From Actinomycetes bacterium (GTDB lineage: Bacteria; Actinomycetota; Acidimicrobiia; Acidimicrobiales; RAAP-2), in NCBI GenBank assembly GCA_021849435.1, contig JAJZSX010000002.1, forward strand, positions 1 to 22,528: a stretch of DNA of 22,528 nucleotides, in the 5' to 3' direction. Position numbers and translations under genes: made by a program. The notes below the pieces were generated by a model. It searched no databases. It was given only the letters and a program-made list of their open reading frames with translations, and had not been told where the DNA came from. Of this stretch, positions 1 to 6,994 are shown one piece after another (within the stretch, counting starts at the first letter, position 1; each line of letters starts with the position of its first letter).

Positions 1-89
1 ACGGTTTTCGGTCCCGGATGCGTACGCGCGCGGGTCGGGCAGTGCTGAAAGCTCGTCGGGACAAGGGCCGTCACGACCTGACGGTGTGA
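1..89 (+). CDS. rpmH: 50S ribosomal protein bL34, C-terminal part
   Basis: The window opens inside this gene. Read from base 3 the frame gives GFRSRMRTRAGRAVLKARR, followed by a short tail ending DLTV and a TGA at 87-89. This is the conserved basic C-terminal half of bL34, a very short protein of the large ribosomal subunit. The N-terminal part and the promoter lie outside the window. It is followed after 3 bases by rnpA, the almost universal pairing. In Actinomycetota rpmH normally diverges from dnaA, so the origin is expected just upstream. Identification is from recall of the family and the neighbours. Confidence 0.93.
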   Translation, partial: GFRSRMRTRAGRAVLKARRDKGRHDLTV

Positions 90-92
90 TCG

Positions 93-425
93 ATGCCCGA
101 TCGGGTTCGGACCCGACGGCAATTCGCACAATTCACAAACCCCGATGCCCGGGGTCGAAGTGGACCGTTGCGCGTTGTCTTCGTTGACGTACAACCCGAT
201 GGACGTGGATTGGCTGCCGCCTACGCCATTAGTCGAAAGGTCGGCAACGCCGTTGTGCGCAACCGTATTCGTCGCAGGCTTCGGGCCATTCTCGACGAAG
301 TTGAACCTTCCGCCCGATCAGGAACATACCTGATCAAATGCGGAATTCAGACTGGAAGTCTTTCCTATGATCAACTCAGATCCCACCTCCACCAAGCACT
401 TGAGCGAGCGCAACTCCTCGCCTAG
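93..425 (+). CDS. rnpA: Ribonuclease P protein component
   Basis: This is the protein subunit of RNase P, which helps the catalytic RNA (rnpB, not in this window) trim the 5' ends of pre-tRNAs. The 110-residue length is normal. The signature RNR box is visible as [16 protein letters not shown] in the middle of the protein (about residues 49-64), preceded by a typical N-terminal RTRRQF segment. The ATG lies 3 bases after the rpmH stop, so the two are probably co-transcribed. The 3' end overlaps the proposed start of yidD by 59 bases. Confidence 0.95.
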   Translation: MPDRVRTRRQFAQFTNPDARGRSGPLRVVFVDVQPDGRGLAAAYAISRKVGNAVVRNRIRRRLRAILDEVEPSARSGTYLIKCGIQTGSLSYDQLRSHLHQALERAQLLA

Positions 426-672
426 TGCCGGTCTGGTCGCGAGGTTGCTGGCGCGCAGTATCACGACCTACCAGCGCTTGACCTCGGGACGACCATCGCC
501 CTGTCGTTTCTACCCGTCATGTTCGAACTACGCCCTTGAGGCGATCACGGTCCATGGGGCATTGCGCGGCACGGGCCTGGCGTTACGACGGCTCGGTCGG
601 TGTCGTCCACTCGGTCCACATGGCGTGGACCTCGTCCCAGAACCTCGGCCTAAGACAAGGAGCTCGAAGTAA
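367..672 (+). CDS. yidD: Membrane protein insertion efficiency factor YidD
   Basis: YidD is a small membrane-associated protein that assists YidC-dependent insertion. The family core is clear: [20 protein letters not shown], then SNYALEAI and [18 protein letters not shown], with the conserved cysteines of CRFYPSC and RCRP. The 101-residue reading from ATG 367 adds about 25 non-conserved N-terminal residues and overlaps rnpA by 59 bases without a clear ribosome binding site. An in-frame TTG at 445 would give the usual family length of about 75 residues, so the start is uncertain. The TAA overlaps the yidC ATG by one base, which suggests translational coupling. Confidence 0.9.
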   Translation: MINSDPTSTKHLSERNSSPSAGLVARLLARSITTYQRLTSGRPSPCRFYPSCSNYALEAITVHGALRGTGLALRRLGRCRPLGPHGVDLVPEPRPKTRSSK

Positions 673-1604
673 TGGCATCCCTCAAACACACGATCGGCTC
701 GATTTTTCAGCCGATCTTCCACCTGTTCGGGTGGATGTTGGCCTTCCTCTACGGCCTAATCCCGAACTACGCCGTGGCAATCGCGTTGTTAACGATCGTG
801 ATCATGGGTGCGCTCACGCCGTTCACGGTCAAGAGCACGAAGTCGATGATGGCCATGCAGAAGCTGCAGCCTGAGATCAAAAAGCTGCAACAGAAGTACA
901 AGGGGGCGGAAAACCGGCAAATCCTCAATGAAGAGTTGATGCGGCTCTATCGCGAGGAGGGTGCGAATCCCGTCGGCGGCTGCCTACCCGTTCTGCTACA
1001 GGCTCCATTTCTATTTATTTTGTATAGTGTTATTCGAGGTCTGACCAATGTCACACCGGCGGGTGTCGTCCAACCTCGCTATATCCCCACTTCGTCAAAG
1101 ATGTACCACAATCTGATCGCGTCCCATGGTCAGATCAATGCCTTCGGGATGGACCTCAACCTCAAGCCGTTCAGTCACCACTCTTCGGTGGCGGCGATGA
1201 TCCCCTTCTTCGTCTTGGTGGCACTGGCCGTTGGGCTTCAGTACTTCCAAATGGCGCAGATGAATAACCGAAACAAGAAGACCGGGCAAGCGATGCCGAG
1301 CCAGCAGCTGATGATGCAGCGCTTCCTCCCGGTGTTCTTCGCGTATTTCTACATCGTGATCCCAGCAGCGGTCGTGCTCTACATGATCGTCTCGACCATC
1401 ATTCGAATCATTACCCAGGACCTGATGTTCCGGGCCGGTGTGTCAAATCCAAACAAAGAGAAGGAGCGGGCCATTCCGGCCGCTGGGAAAGCGGAGACTA
1501 CCGAACCGGAAACGAAGACCGGCAAGGTCGAACCGAAACCCTCAACCATCAAGCCGCAGCAGCAGACCCGTTCGAGGTCGAAGCGTAAGAGAAAGGCGCG
1601 TTAG
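672..1604 (+). CDS. yidC: Membrane protein insertase YidC/Oxa1/Alb3 family
   Basis: YidC inserts proteins into the cytoplasmic membrane, alone or with SecYEG. The 310-residue protein has the Gram-positive/actinobacterial layout without the large periplasmic domain of proteobacterial YidC. Hydrophobic segments lie at about residues 14-30, 33-49, 104-122, 173-190 and 218-247. The cytoplasmic coiled-coil hairpin after the second segment (MQKLQPEIKKLQQKYKG) and the motif GANPVGGCLPVLLQAPFLF are typical. The last 50 residues are strongly basic and end KRKRKAR, a likely ribosome-contacting tail. The hydrophilic-groove position usually held by arginine appears as lysine in LTPFTVKSTKS; this is my alignment by eye. 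AAGGAG at 657-662 supports ATG 672. Confidence 0.95.
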   Translation: MASLKHTIGSIFQPIFHLFGWMLAFLYGLIPNYAVAIALLTIVIMGALTPFTVKSTKSMMAMQKLQPEIKKLQQKYKGAENRQILNEELMRLYREEGANPVGGCLPVLLQAPFLFILYSVIRGLTNVTPAGVVQPRYIPTSSKMYHNLIASHGQINAFGMDLNLKPFSHHSSVAAMIPFFVLVALAVGLQYFQMAQMNNRNKKTGQAMPSQQLMMQRFLPVFFAYFYIVIPAAVVLYMIVSTIIRIITQDLMFRAGVSNPNKEKERAIPAAGKAETTEPETKTGKVEPKPSTIKPQQQTRSRSKRKRKAR

Positions 1605-1607
1605 CCC

Positions 1608-2531
1608 ATGGATTGGGTAGAGACAACTGGTAAATCAATCGACGAGGCCACGAATCGTGCACTCGCCCACCTCGGTGTCAACAAAGATGACGCCGAGGTC
1701 GAGATCCTGGAGGAACCGAAGACCGGGCTCTTTGGTCGGATAAAGGGTGAGGCCCGCGTGCGTGCGCGCATCCGTCCCACTGGACCGCGGCCGAAGCGAA
1801 CTCGCCGTTCTGGCGGCGGTCGTGAAGAGCGCTCCCACGGTTCGGCACCACGGGGCGACAAGCGCCGTGGCCCGAAGTCTGCCGACGCCGCGGGGCGTAA
1901 GGATGTGGCATCCTCAAGCGCCGAGCGCGACGGTGTATCAAAAGAGAAGAAGGAAAAAGGCAGTCATGGGGAGAATCACCCCAAGAAGGCGCACAAAGAC
2001 AAGGGGACCCCACGGGTCGAGAAAAGTCCGACGAAGGAGGACACAGTGGCCGAGGGAATCTCTCTAGCCGAGCAAGGTGCAATCGCGAAGGAGTTCCTTG
2101 TGGGACTCCTCGCATCAATGGGAATCACCGCGGAGGTGACGGTGAGCGAACTCGACGAGGAGACGGTCGAGTTTGCGGTGAACGCTAACCCCCCGACCGA
2201 GTTGGGTATTTTGGTCGGTCCGCGTGGGATGACGCTGCAGGCGTTGCAAGAGGTGACGCGGACGGTGGTGCAAGCCAAGAGCCCGGGTCGAACCGACCGG
2301 ATTCTCGTTGATGTGGCGCAGTATCGAGAGCGCCGTGTAGCTGCTCTCGGTCGTTTCGCCCAGAAGGTCGCTCAAGAGGTGATCGAGACCAACGAAGAGC
2401 GGGCACTGGAGCCAATGTCCGCGGCAGACCGGAAGGCGATTCACGACTCGCTGAACGGACTCGACTCGGTTGTTACTCGGTCCGAGGGTGAAGAGCCCCG
2501 TCGCTTCGTGGTTATCGCTCCGGCACAGTAA
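1608..2531 (+). CDS. jag: Jag/KhpB-type RNA-binding protein
   Basis: Jag (KhpB) is an RNA-binding protein that partners KhpA in several Gram-positive bacteria and affects cell elongation and division. Three parts are visible: a Jag_N domain at about residues 1-55 (ETTGKSIDEA, KTGLFGRIKGEARVRA), a long low-complexity, highly charged linker at about 56-150 rich in Lys, Arg, Glu and Ser, and a KH domain followed by an R3H domain (about 155-307), including LVGPRGMTLQALQEV and the R3H helix EERALEPMSAADRKAIHD. The linker is longer than in Bacillus Jag, as is common in Actinomycetota. The ATG is 3 bases after yidC with no good ribosome binding site, so coupling to yidC is likely. Confidence 0.92.
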   Translation: MDWVETTGKSIDEATNRALAHLGVNKDDAEVEILEEPKTGLFGRIKGEARVRARIRPTGPRPKRTRRSGGGREERSHGSAPRGDKRRGPKSADAAGRKDVASSSAERDGVSKEKKEKGSHGENHPKKAHKDKGTPRVEKSPTKEDTVAEGISLAEQGAIAKEFLVGLLASMGITAEVTVSELDEETVEFAVNANPPTELGILVGPRGMTLQALQEVTRTVVQAKSPGRTDRILVDVAQYRERRVAALGRFAQKVAQEVIETNEERALEPMSAADRKAIHDSLNGLDSVVTRSEGEEPRRFVVIAPAQ

Positions 2532-2536
2532 TACCC

Positions 2537-3154
2537 GTGACATCACAATGGTTGACCCGCGCCCTCGAGGAATCGAGGGCGCGAGGTTTTTTAGGACCTG
2601 GTTCCATTGAGCCGCAGATCCAGCACGCGAATGGCTTCGTCGTCGCGTGGCACTCACGTCGGTCCGAACTGCCCGCGACGATCCTTGACCTGGGGAGCGG
2701 TGGCGGCCTTCCCGGACTGGTACTCCTTGAGACCTGGGCTCGCCCAACCACGTTCCTGGACTCGATGGAGAAACGGACGAACTTTCTCCTAGAAGTACTG
2801 GAGTGGGACGACGTTCCCGATGGGGGCAGCGTGTGGAGGGGGCGCGCCGAGGAACTTGCCCGCGAGACGCGGGGCGACTCCCGGTTCAGCCTCGTCACGG
2901 CACGTTCATTCGGTCCACCTGCTGTGACGGCAGAGTGCGCAGTGCGATTTCTTGAGGTCGGAGGCTTGCTCATCGTCTCAGAACCACCAAACGGTGACGA
3001 CCGGTGGAGTGATACCGGACTCGACCAGTTGGGGCTCGTTTCGCGGGGCTCGTTTCGCGACACGGCAGGATACAAAGTCATTGAGAAGATCCGCGCCACC
3101 CCCTTTCGTTTCCCTCGTTCGACAGGCACACCCGGGAAGAGTCCACTGTTCTAG
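2537..3154 (+). CDS. rsmG: 16S rRNA (guanine-N7) methyltransferase RsmG
   Basis: RsmG (GidB) methylates N7 of a guanosine in helix 18 of 16S rRNA, near the streptomycin site, using S-adenosylmethionine. The SAM-binding motif LDLGSGGGLPG is at residues 50-60, followed by the acidic strand region TTFLDSMEKR, the motif VTARSFGPPAVTAECAVRFL and the typical C-terminus PRSTGTPGKSPLF. Length 205 is normal. The start is GTG, 5 bases after the jag stop, without a strong ribosome binding site. Oddity: bases 3031-3058 are a perfect 14-bp tandem duplication that encodes part of GLVSRGSFR, while the downstream frame is still correct. Confidence 0.94.
   Translation: MTSQWLTRALEESRARGFLGPGSIEPQIQHANGFVVAWHSRRSELPATILDLGSGGGLPGLVLLETWARPTTFLDSMEKRTNFLLEVLEWDDVPDGGSVWRGRAEELARETRGDSRFSLVTARSFGPPAVTAECAVRFLEVGGLLIVSEPPNGDDRWSDTGLDQLGLVSRGSFRDTAGYKVIEKIRATPFRFPRSTGTPGKSPLF
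3031..3058 (+). repeat. Two tandem copies of a 14-bp unit inside rsmG
   Basis: The unit GGGGCTCGTTTCGC occurs at 3031-3044 and again, without a gap or mismatch, at 3045-3058. Fourteen is not a multiple of three, so gain or loss of one unit would shift the rsmG frame before the conserved C-terminus. The present frame reads correctly into the PGKSPLF end, so this copy number is the functional one here. Confidence 0.9.
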
Positions 3155-3195
3155 GACCGGGGGTCACGAACGCACCGATGTGCAGATGATCCAAA

Positions 3196-3211
3196 TGTTT
3201 CACGTGAAACA
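3196..3211. other. parS site 1
   Basis: Perfect 16-bp palindrome TGTTTCACGTGAAACA, the consensus parS sequence bound by chromosomal ParB. The palindrome does not extend beyond 16 bp. It lies 41 bases after the rsmG stop. Confidence 0.97.
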
Positions 3212-3317
3212 CTCCAGCGGTGCTCCGCGTGATAATCCCAGCCCGTAGAGGGCTGACAGCAGTTCCCGACAATCGATACCTTAGGGGTGAAGCTACGGCT
3301 GTTGTCGTGGACTCGAT

Positions 3318-3333
3318 TGTTTCACGTGAAACA
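3318..3333. other. parS site 2
   Basis: Perfect 16-bp parS palindrome, 122 bases after site 1 start to start. Flanking bases do not extend the symmetry. Confidence 0.97.
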
Positions 3334-3906
3334 CACTGAACGAGTGGTGACAGTTCCATAGCGCGTCCCCATCCTGCAATACGGTTCGGTATGGCAAGTT
3401 GTATCGTCGGACGCCACCCTCGCGTTTCGTGACACACCGATTTAGCTGAATCGACTCAGTGTGCCGACGAGAGATGAGCATTTCGGACAAGCAACAAATG
3501 CTGGTCAGCGCTCGCTCGGGGAGGTTCGACCTCGTAGCACGGGTGTTCGAGATGGCTGCGTTAGTTTATGTCGGTGCGCCTCGCTGGTTCGCGTTCAGTT
3601 CGTTCGGTGCGTGCGTAACACTGCGTCACTGGGAGGTGGATCGGCAGTCTGTCTAGTGCCCCGTCTATAGGTAACTCTTCGTAGAAGTCGAACTATTCCG
3701 GCGGATAGTCCATTACAACCGCTAACCAAACCTGGGTCGTTGTTTGAGCATGGAAGAACGGGAAGCCATGGACTACGGGTCGTTTGCCGTGACGAGCGCT
3801 AACTTCAGGTGCCGACAAGGGTCCACGGCCCAAGCCCCAGCTGATTGACGTGGCCATAGTTGGGCGATACGAGCGCTCAGAAGAAGAATCGGTGACGTGG
3901 CCGCGA

Positions 3907-3922
3907 TGTTTCACGTGAAACA
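3907..3922. other. parS site 3
   Basis: Perfect 16-bp parS palindrome. Symmetry extends two more bases on each side, giving 20 bp at 3905-3924. Confidence 0.97.
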
Positions 3923-4140
3923 TCCCTACGAACCGTTAACACGCTCAATCGTACGGGTAGCACCATACGTGGTGGGCGGATCAGTAGCGAGGGTCAGCCA
4001 GAAGGACGCGAGGAGGGCCTGTATGGTGTGAGGCGCCCGTGTAGCGGACGAGCGGTCTAGGGCATTCACTAGTCGACGATGGGACTACGATGAGGCCAGG
4101 GCAGCGTCGGTCGGTGGGAACACCTGAAATGTCCGAACCA

Positions 4141-4156
4141 TGTTTCACGTGAAACA
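4141..4156. other. parS site 4
   Basis: Perfect 16-bp parS palindrome, 234 bases after site 3. Symmetry extends one base on each side, giving 18 bp at 4140-4157. Confidence 0.97.
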
Positions 4157-4944
4157 TCATCGAGGGTCACGCGGAGTGAATGCGCTACGAGACTGGGTGA
4201 CACTGTCCGAATCCGAACCATAAACCCCAACACCCCGCATGGGATCGACCATGAGGGCACCTAGTCGCTCCGAGTGGGGTTTCCAGTGCGCGACACCCCC
4301 TTCGCCCGACATTGATCACTTGCCTGCATGGACGACGTGTGTACGGTGAACGCCAGCGGGATCCGTCCTGGGTCTACTGGCGCGCTGAGGTACCAGCCTC
4401 TGGGAGAGGAGATTTGTTCTTTACGTCGAGACCAGCCGCCATGGCCAAAGCGTGCAATGACTTGACCAGTCACTTGTTTTCGCTGTGTCAATACGGAACC
4501 ATGAGCCAATGAAGATCGAGGACGGCTAAGGGACGCGTGGCTTCGGCGCGATGGCAGGGGATCAGCCCATAGTGAGACTCCCCCATGACTTGAACCGTCC
4601 GGGTCACGATTCTGACTCACTGATAACCGTGATCACGTCGATGAGCGACTGAGGGTCGACGCTCGTCGAATCAGGGTTCATGGCCGGGTTGTGGCTCTCA
4701 TTCGCTCGCCTAGGAACTCCCATCGGCGCGGTACAAGACGATCGGAATGCTACCGGAAACCAGCTGCCCACGAGACGACATCACTGTCCTCGAACTCGAT
4801 CGCGGATCCAGGCGCACGATCTTGTGTTGACACGGTCGTACTCGACCACCGCCGGGATGGCAATCGATGGAAGTTGGGATTGTGGTCCTCGTTAGTTGAG
4901 AGCTTGGGCGACGGAAAATCTTCTCGTCGTGATGGGTGGCCGAA

Positions 4945-4960
4945 TGTTTCACGTGAAACA
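4945..4960. other. parS site 5
   Basis: Perfect 16-bp parS palindrome. Symmetry extends four bases on each side, giving 24 bp at 4941-4964. Confidence 0.97.
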
Positions 4961-5085
4961 TTCGCCGGTTGTGCGGTGAACTTCGAGGGTGGGACCGATC
5001 AGAATCTTCAGTGTTTTCCAGGTATTACTGGGCCGAATGCCGGAAGGTCATGAAGGTCGGTGTGGACTCACGAACGAGACATCGA

Positions 5086-5101
5086 TGTTTCACGTGAAAC
5101 A
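5086..5101. other. parS site 6, nearest to parA
   Basis: Perfect 16-bp parS palindrome, 141 bases after site 5 and 85 bases before the parA start. Symmetry extends five bases on each side (ATCGA/TCGAT), giving a 26-bp palindrome at 5081-5106. Its place in the parA upstream region would allow ParB bound here to influence parAB transcription. Confidence 0.97.
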
Positions 5102-5186
5102 TCGATACTTGACGACCTTCGAAAAACCGTGTTGAATGGCAGGGGACTTGACCGGTGTCGGGGGTCCGTAACGCGGGAAGAGGCTC

Positions 5187-5960
5187 ATGGCGGACGACAA
5201 TACGATGAGGATTTTCGCCGTAGCCAATCAGAAGGGTGGAGTCGGTAAGACCACCACGACCACATCGCTCGGCGCGGCACTCGCGCAGAGCGGCAAGCGG
5301 GTTCTTGTCGTCGATCTTGACCCTCAGGGTAACGCCACCACCGGCTTGGGAGTCGATGGACGTAAATTCGAGCGGTCGGTCTATGACGTACTGCTCAATG
5401 ACGTGCCCATGGTGGACATCGTTGAGCCAACGGGATTCACGAATCTCTTCGTAGCCCCGGCCACACTGGATCTGGCTGGTGTTGAACAGGAGCTCACGTC
5501 AGTGATATCGCGAGAGCTGCGACTGAAGCGAGCCCTCGAGTCCGTGAATGGTGATTTCGACTACATCTTTATCGACTGTCCACCATCCCTCGGGCTCATC
5601 ACGATCAACGCCTTCGCTGCAGCGACCGAGATTATGGTGCCGGTGCAAACGGAGTTCTACGCGCTGGAGGGCTTGACTCAGCTCCAGCGCATCGTCGACC
5701 TCGTACAGAAGAATCTGAATCCAACACTTCGAATCTCAAAGGTCATCTTGACGATGTACGACTCCCGTAATACCCTTTCGATAGATGTAGCAGCAGAGGT
5801 TCGGCGTCACTTTCCCGACGAGTTGTGCCGAACCGTTATCCCACGTACAGTCCGGTTGGCAGAGGCGCCATCGTTCGGACAGCCGATCACGTACTTCGAC
5901 CCCAATTCGAAGGGCGCCAAGGCATATCGCGCATTAGCGGAGGAGATTATCAATGGCTAG
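5187..5960 (+). CDS. parA: Chromosome partitioning ATPase ParA (Soj family)
   Basis: ParA is the deviant Walker ATPase that moves ParB-parS complexes across the nucleoid and so segregates newly copied origins. Visible motifs are the deviant Walker A KGGVGKTT at residues 16-23 with its signature lysine, the switch strand VVDLDPQGNAT at 41-51 and the Walker B IDCPPS at 129-134. The C-terminal part SFGQPITYFDPNSKGAKAYRAL is typical of chromosomal Soj/ParA. Length 257 fits a chromosomal type without an N-terminal DNA-binding domain. ATG 5187 has GAAGAGG just upstream; an internal ATG at 5205 would also keep all motifs. The 3' end overlaps parB by 8 bases. Confidence 0.97.
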   Translation: MADDNTMRIFAVANQKGGVGKTTTTTSLGAALAQSGKRVLVVDLDPQGNATTGLGVDGRKFERSVYDVLLNDVPMVDIVEPTGFTNLFVAPATLDLAGVEQELTSVISRELRLKRALESVNGDFDYIFIDCPPSLGLITINAFAAATEIMVPVQTEFYALEGLTQLQRIVDLVQKNLNPTLRISKVILTMYDSRNTLSIDVAAEVRRHFPDELCRTVIPRTVRLAEAPSFGQPITYFDPNSKGAKAYRALAEEIING

Positions 5961-6876
5961 GAAACCAGGTTTGGGTAAGGGCCTGGGCGCTCTCATCCCC
6001 GATGCACCTGACGTCGAAGTCGAGCAGGAAGAGGTCGAAGTCGGGGGGCCGCTACGGCGGATCTCGGTGACCGCGATTCGGCCCAATCAGTTTCAGCCGC
6101 GCAAGTCCTTCAATGACGACAGTCTTCAGTCGTTAGCGTCTTCAGTACGTGAGCTGGGGGTGCTCCAGCCGCTGATCGTTCGACCGGTTGAAGGTGAGTC
6201 CGGTGTCTTCGAATTGATCGCGGGGGAGCGGCGGTGGCGCGCCGCAGCCCTCGCTGGTCTTGAGACGGTGCCGGTTCTCGTACAGGACGACGTGAATGAC
6301 CGGCTCTCACTCGAACAAGCCGTGGTTGAGAATCTCCACCGCGTCGATCTCCATCCACTGGAGGAGGCAGCGGCCTATCAGCAGTTGATTGACGAATTCG
6401 ACCTCACCCACGAACAGGTGGCGCAACGGGTCGGCAAGAGTCGAGCGAATGTTACGAATACTTTACGACTCTTGCAGCTCGGTGAGGCCGCCCAGGCGGC
6501 CCTCGTGAATGGTGACCTGACAGCTGGACACGCTCGATCATTGCTCGCCATCTCCGACCCGAACGCCCAGGCCCTAATGGTGGCGCGTGTCGTCAAGAAC
6601 GAGTTGTCGGTTCGAGCTACGGAGGAAGCAGTCAAGGCCTTCCTTGAGCCCAAGGTTGTCCCAGTCGACGAACCCACGCCTCGTGAAGTCTCGATGGCGC
6701 CTCGGCTGCGTCCAGTACCCGATGCCAGCGTCGCTGAACTCGAACACTTGCTGGAGGACTACCTAAATACACGGGTTCACGTCGACCTCAAGGGGAGGAA
6801 CGGTCGAATCATTATAGATTTTGCTGATCTAGATGACCTAGAACGTCTGTATATCGTTATCTCACAAGCGAAGTAA
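5953..6876 (+). CDS. parB: Chromosome partitioning protein ParB (Spo0J family)
   Basis: ParB is the CTP-dependent clamp that loads on parS, spreads along DNA, recruits SMC and is the cargo of ParA. The N-terminal KPGLGKGLGALIP is the usual ParA-stimulating segment. The CTPase domain carries GERRWRAAALAGL at residues 91-103 and ENLHRVDLHPLEEA at 126-139. The helix-turn-helix that reads parS is at about 151-176 (LTHEQVAQRVGKSRANVTNT). The C-terminal dimerisation domain occupies about 255-307. The ATG overlaps the parA stop and is preceded by GGAGGAG with good spacing. Six cognate parS sites lie 0.85-2.8 kb upstream. The gene is convergent with the cwlM-like gene. Confidence 0.97.
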   Translation: MARKPGLGKGLGALIPDAPDVEVEQEEVEVGGPLRRISVTAIRPNQFQPRKSFNDDSLQSLASSVRELGVLQPLIVRPVEGESGVFELIAGERRWRAAALAGLETVPVLVQDDVNDRLSLEQAVVENLHRVDLHPLEEAAAYQQLIDEFDLTHEQVAQRVGKSRANVTNTLRLLQLGEAAQAALVNGDLTAGHARSLLAISDPNAQALMVARVVKNELSVRATEEAVKAFLEPKVVPVDEPTPREVSMAPRLRPVPDASVAELEHLLEDYLNTRVHVDLKGRNGRIIIDFADLDDLERLYIVISQAK

Positions 6877-6994
6877 CCCTCAACGTTAAACCTAACGTTT
6901 TCGTTGAAGTTTTCCCCAACTTGTGGATGAAGTTGTGGTTTACTCTCATTCAGACTTCGAAAAAGCCTAAATTACCTTGTCCCAGCAGACTTAT
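6877..6994. other. AT-rich convergent intergenic patch with nested small hairpins
   Basis: This 118-base gap separates the stops of parB and the cwlM-like gene. It is clearly more AT-rich than its surroundings. Alternating AAGTT/AACTT/AAGTT words at 6907-6911, 6918-6922 and 6930-6934 can form two mutually exclusive short hairpins, and AACGTTTTCGTT and a TCAACG/CGTTGA pair lie just before them. A TGTGGATGA at 6922-6930 is one base from the reverse of the DnaA box TTATCCACA. Transcription termination for both genes is the simplest role, but no classic GC-rich stem plus T-tract is present. Confidence 0.4.

Larger units (their letters stand above)
3155..5186. other. Gene-free parS field between rsmG and parA
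   Basis: About 2 kb lies between the rsmG stop and the parA ATG. Open frames here are short, on both strands, overlap one another, lack convincing ribosome binding sites and give low-complexity translations resembling no family I know. Base composition looks more AT-rich than the genes further right. The recognisable content is six perfect copies of TGTTTCACGTGAAACA at 3196, 3318, 3907, 4141, 4945 and 5086, listed separately. I see no tRNA, no rRNA, no long direct repeat, no transposase remnant and no good DnaA box cluster. Small possible hairpins exist, for example CACCA-TACG-TGGTG at 3961-3974, but none is strong. The likely role is a centromere-like ParB and SMC loading zone. An undetected RNA or decayed gene is possible. 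Confidence 0.75.

Noticed and set aside
3459..3656. Open frame of 65 codons in the parS field
   Set aside because: No ribosome binding site, no recognisable family, and a second frame of similar length overlaps it; not supported as a gene.
3961..3974. CACCA-TACG-TGGTG hairpin with a UNCG-type loop
   Set aside because: Five base pairs alone in a 2-kb gap are expected by chance; no neighbouring structure supports an RNA gene.
4261..4620. 119-codon open frame on the minus strand in the parS field
   Set aside because: Low-complexity Ser/Arg-rich translation, no ribosome binding site and no family resemblance; typical of a chance frame.
5148..5168. Possible parA promoter TTGACC with TAACGC
   Set aside because: The spacing of about 15 bases is short and the -10 match is weak; not enough to list as a feature.
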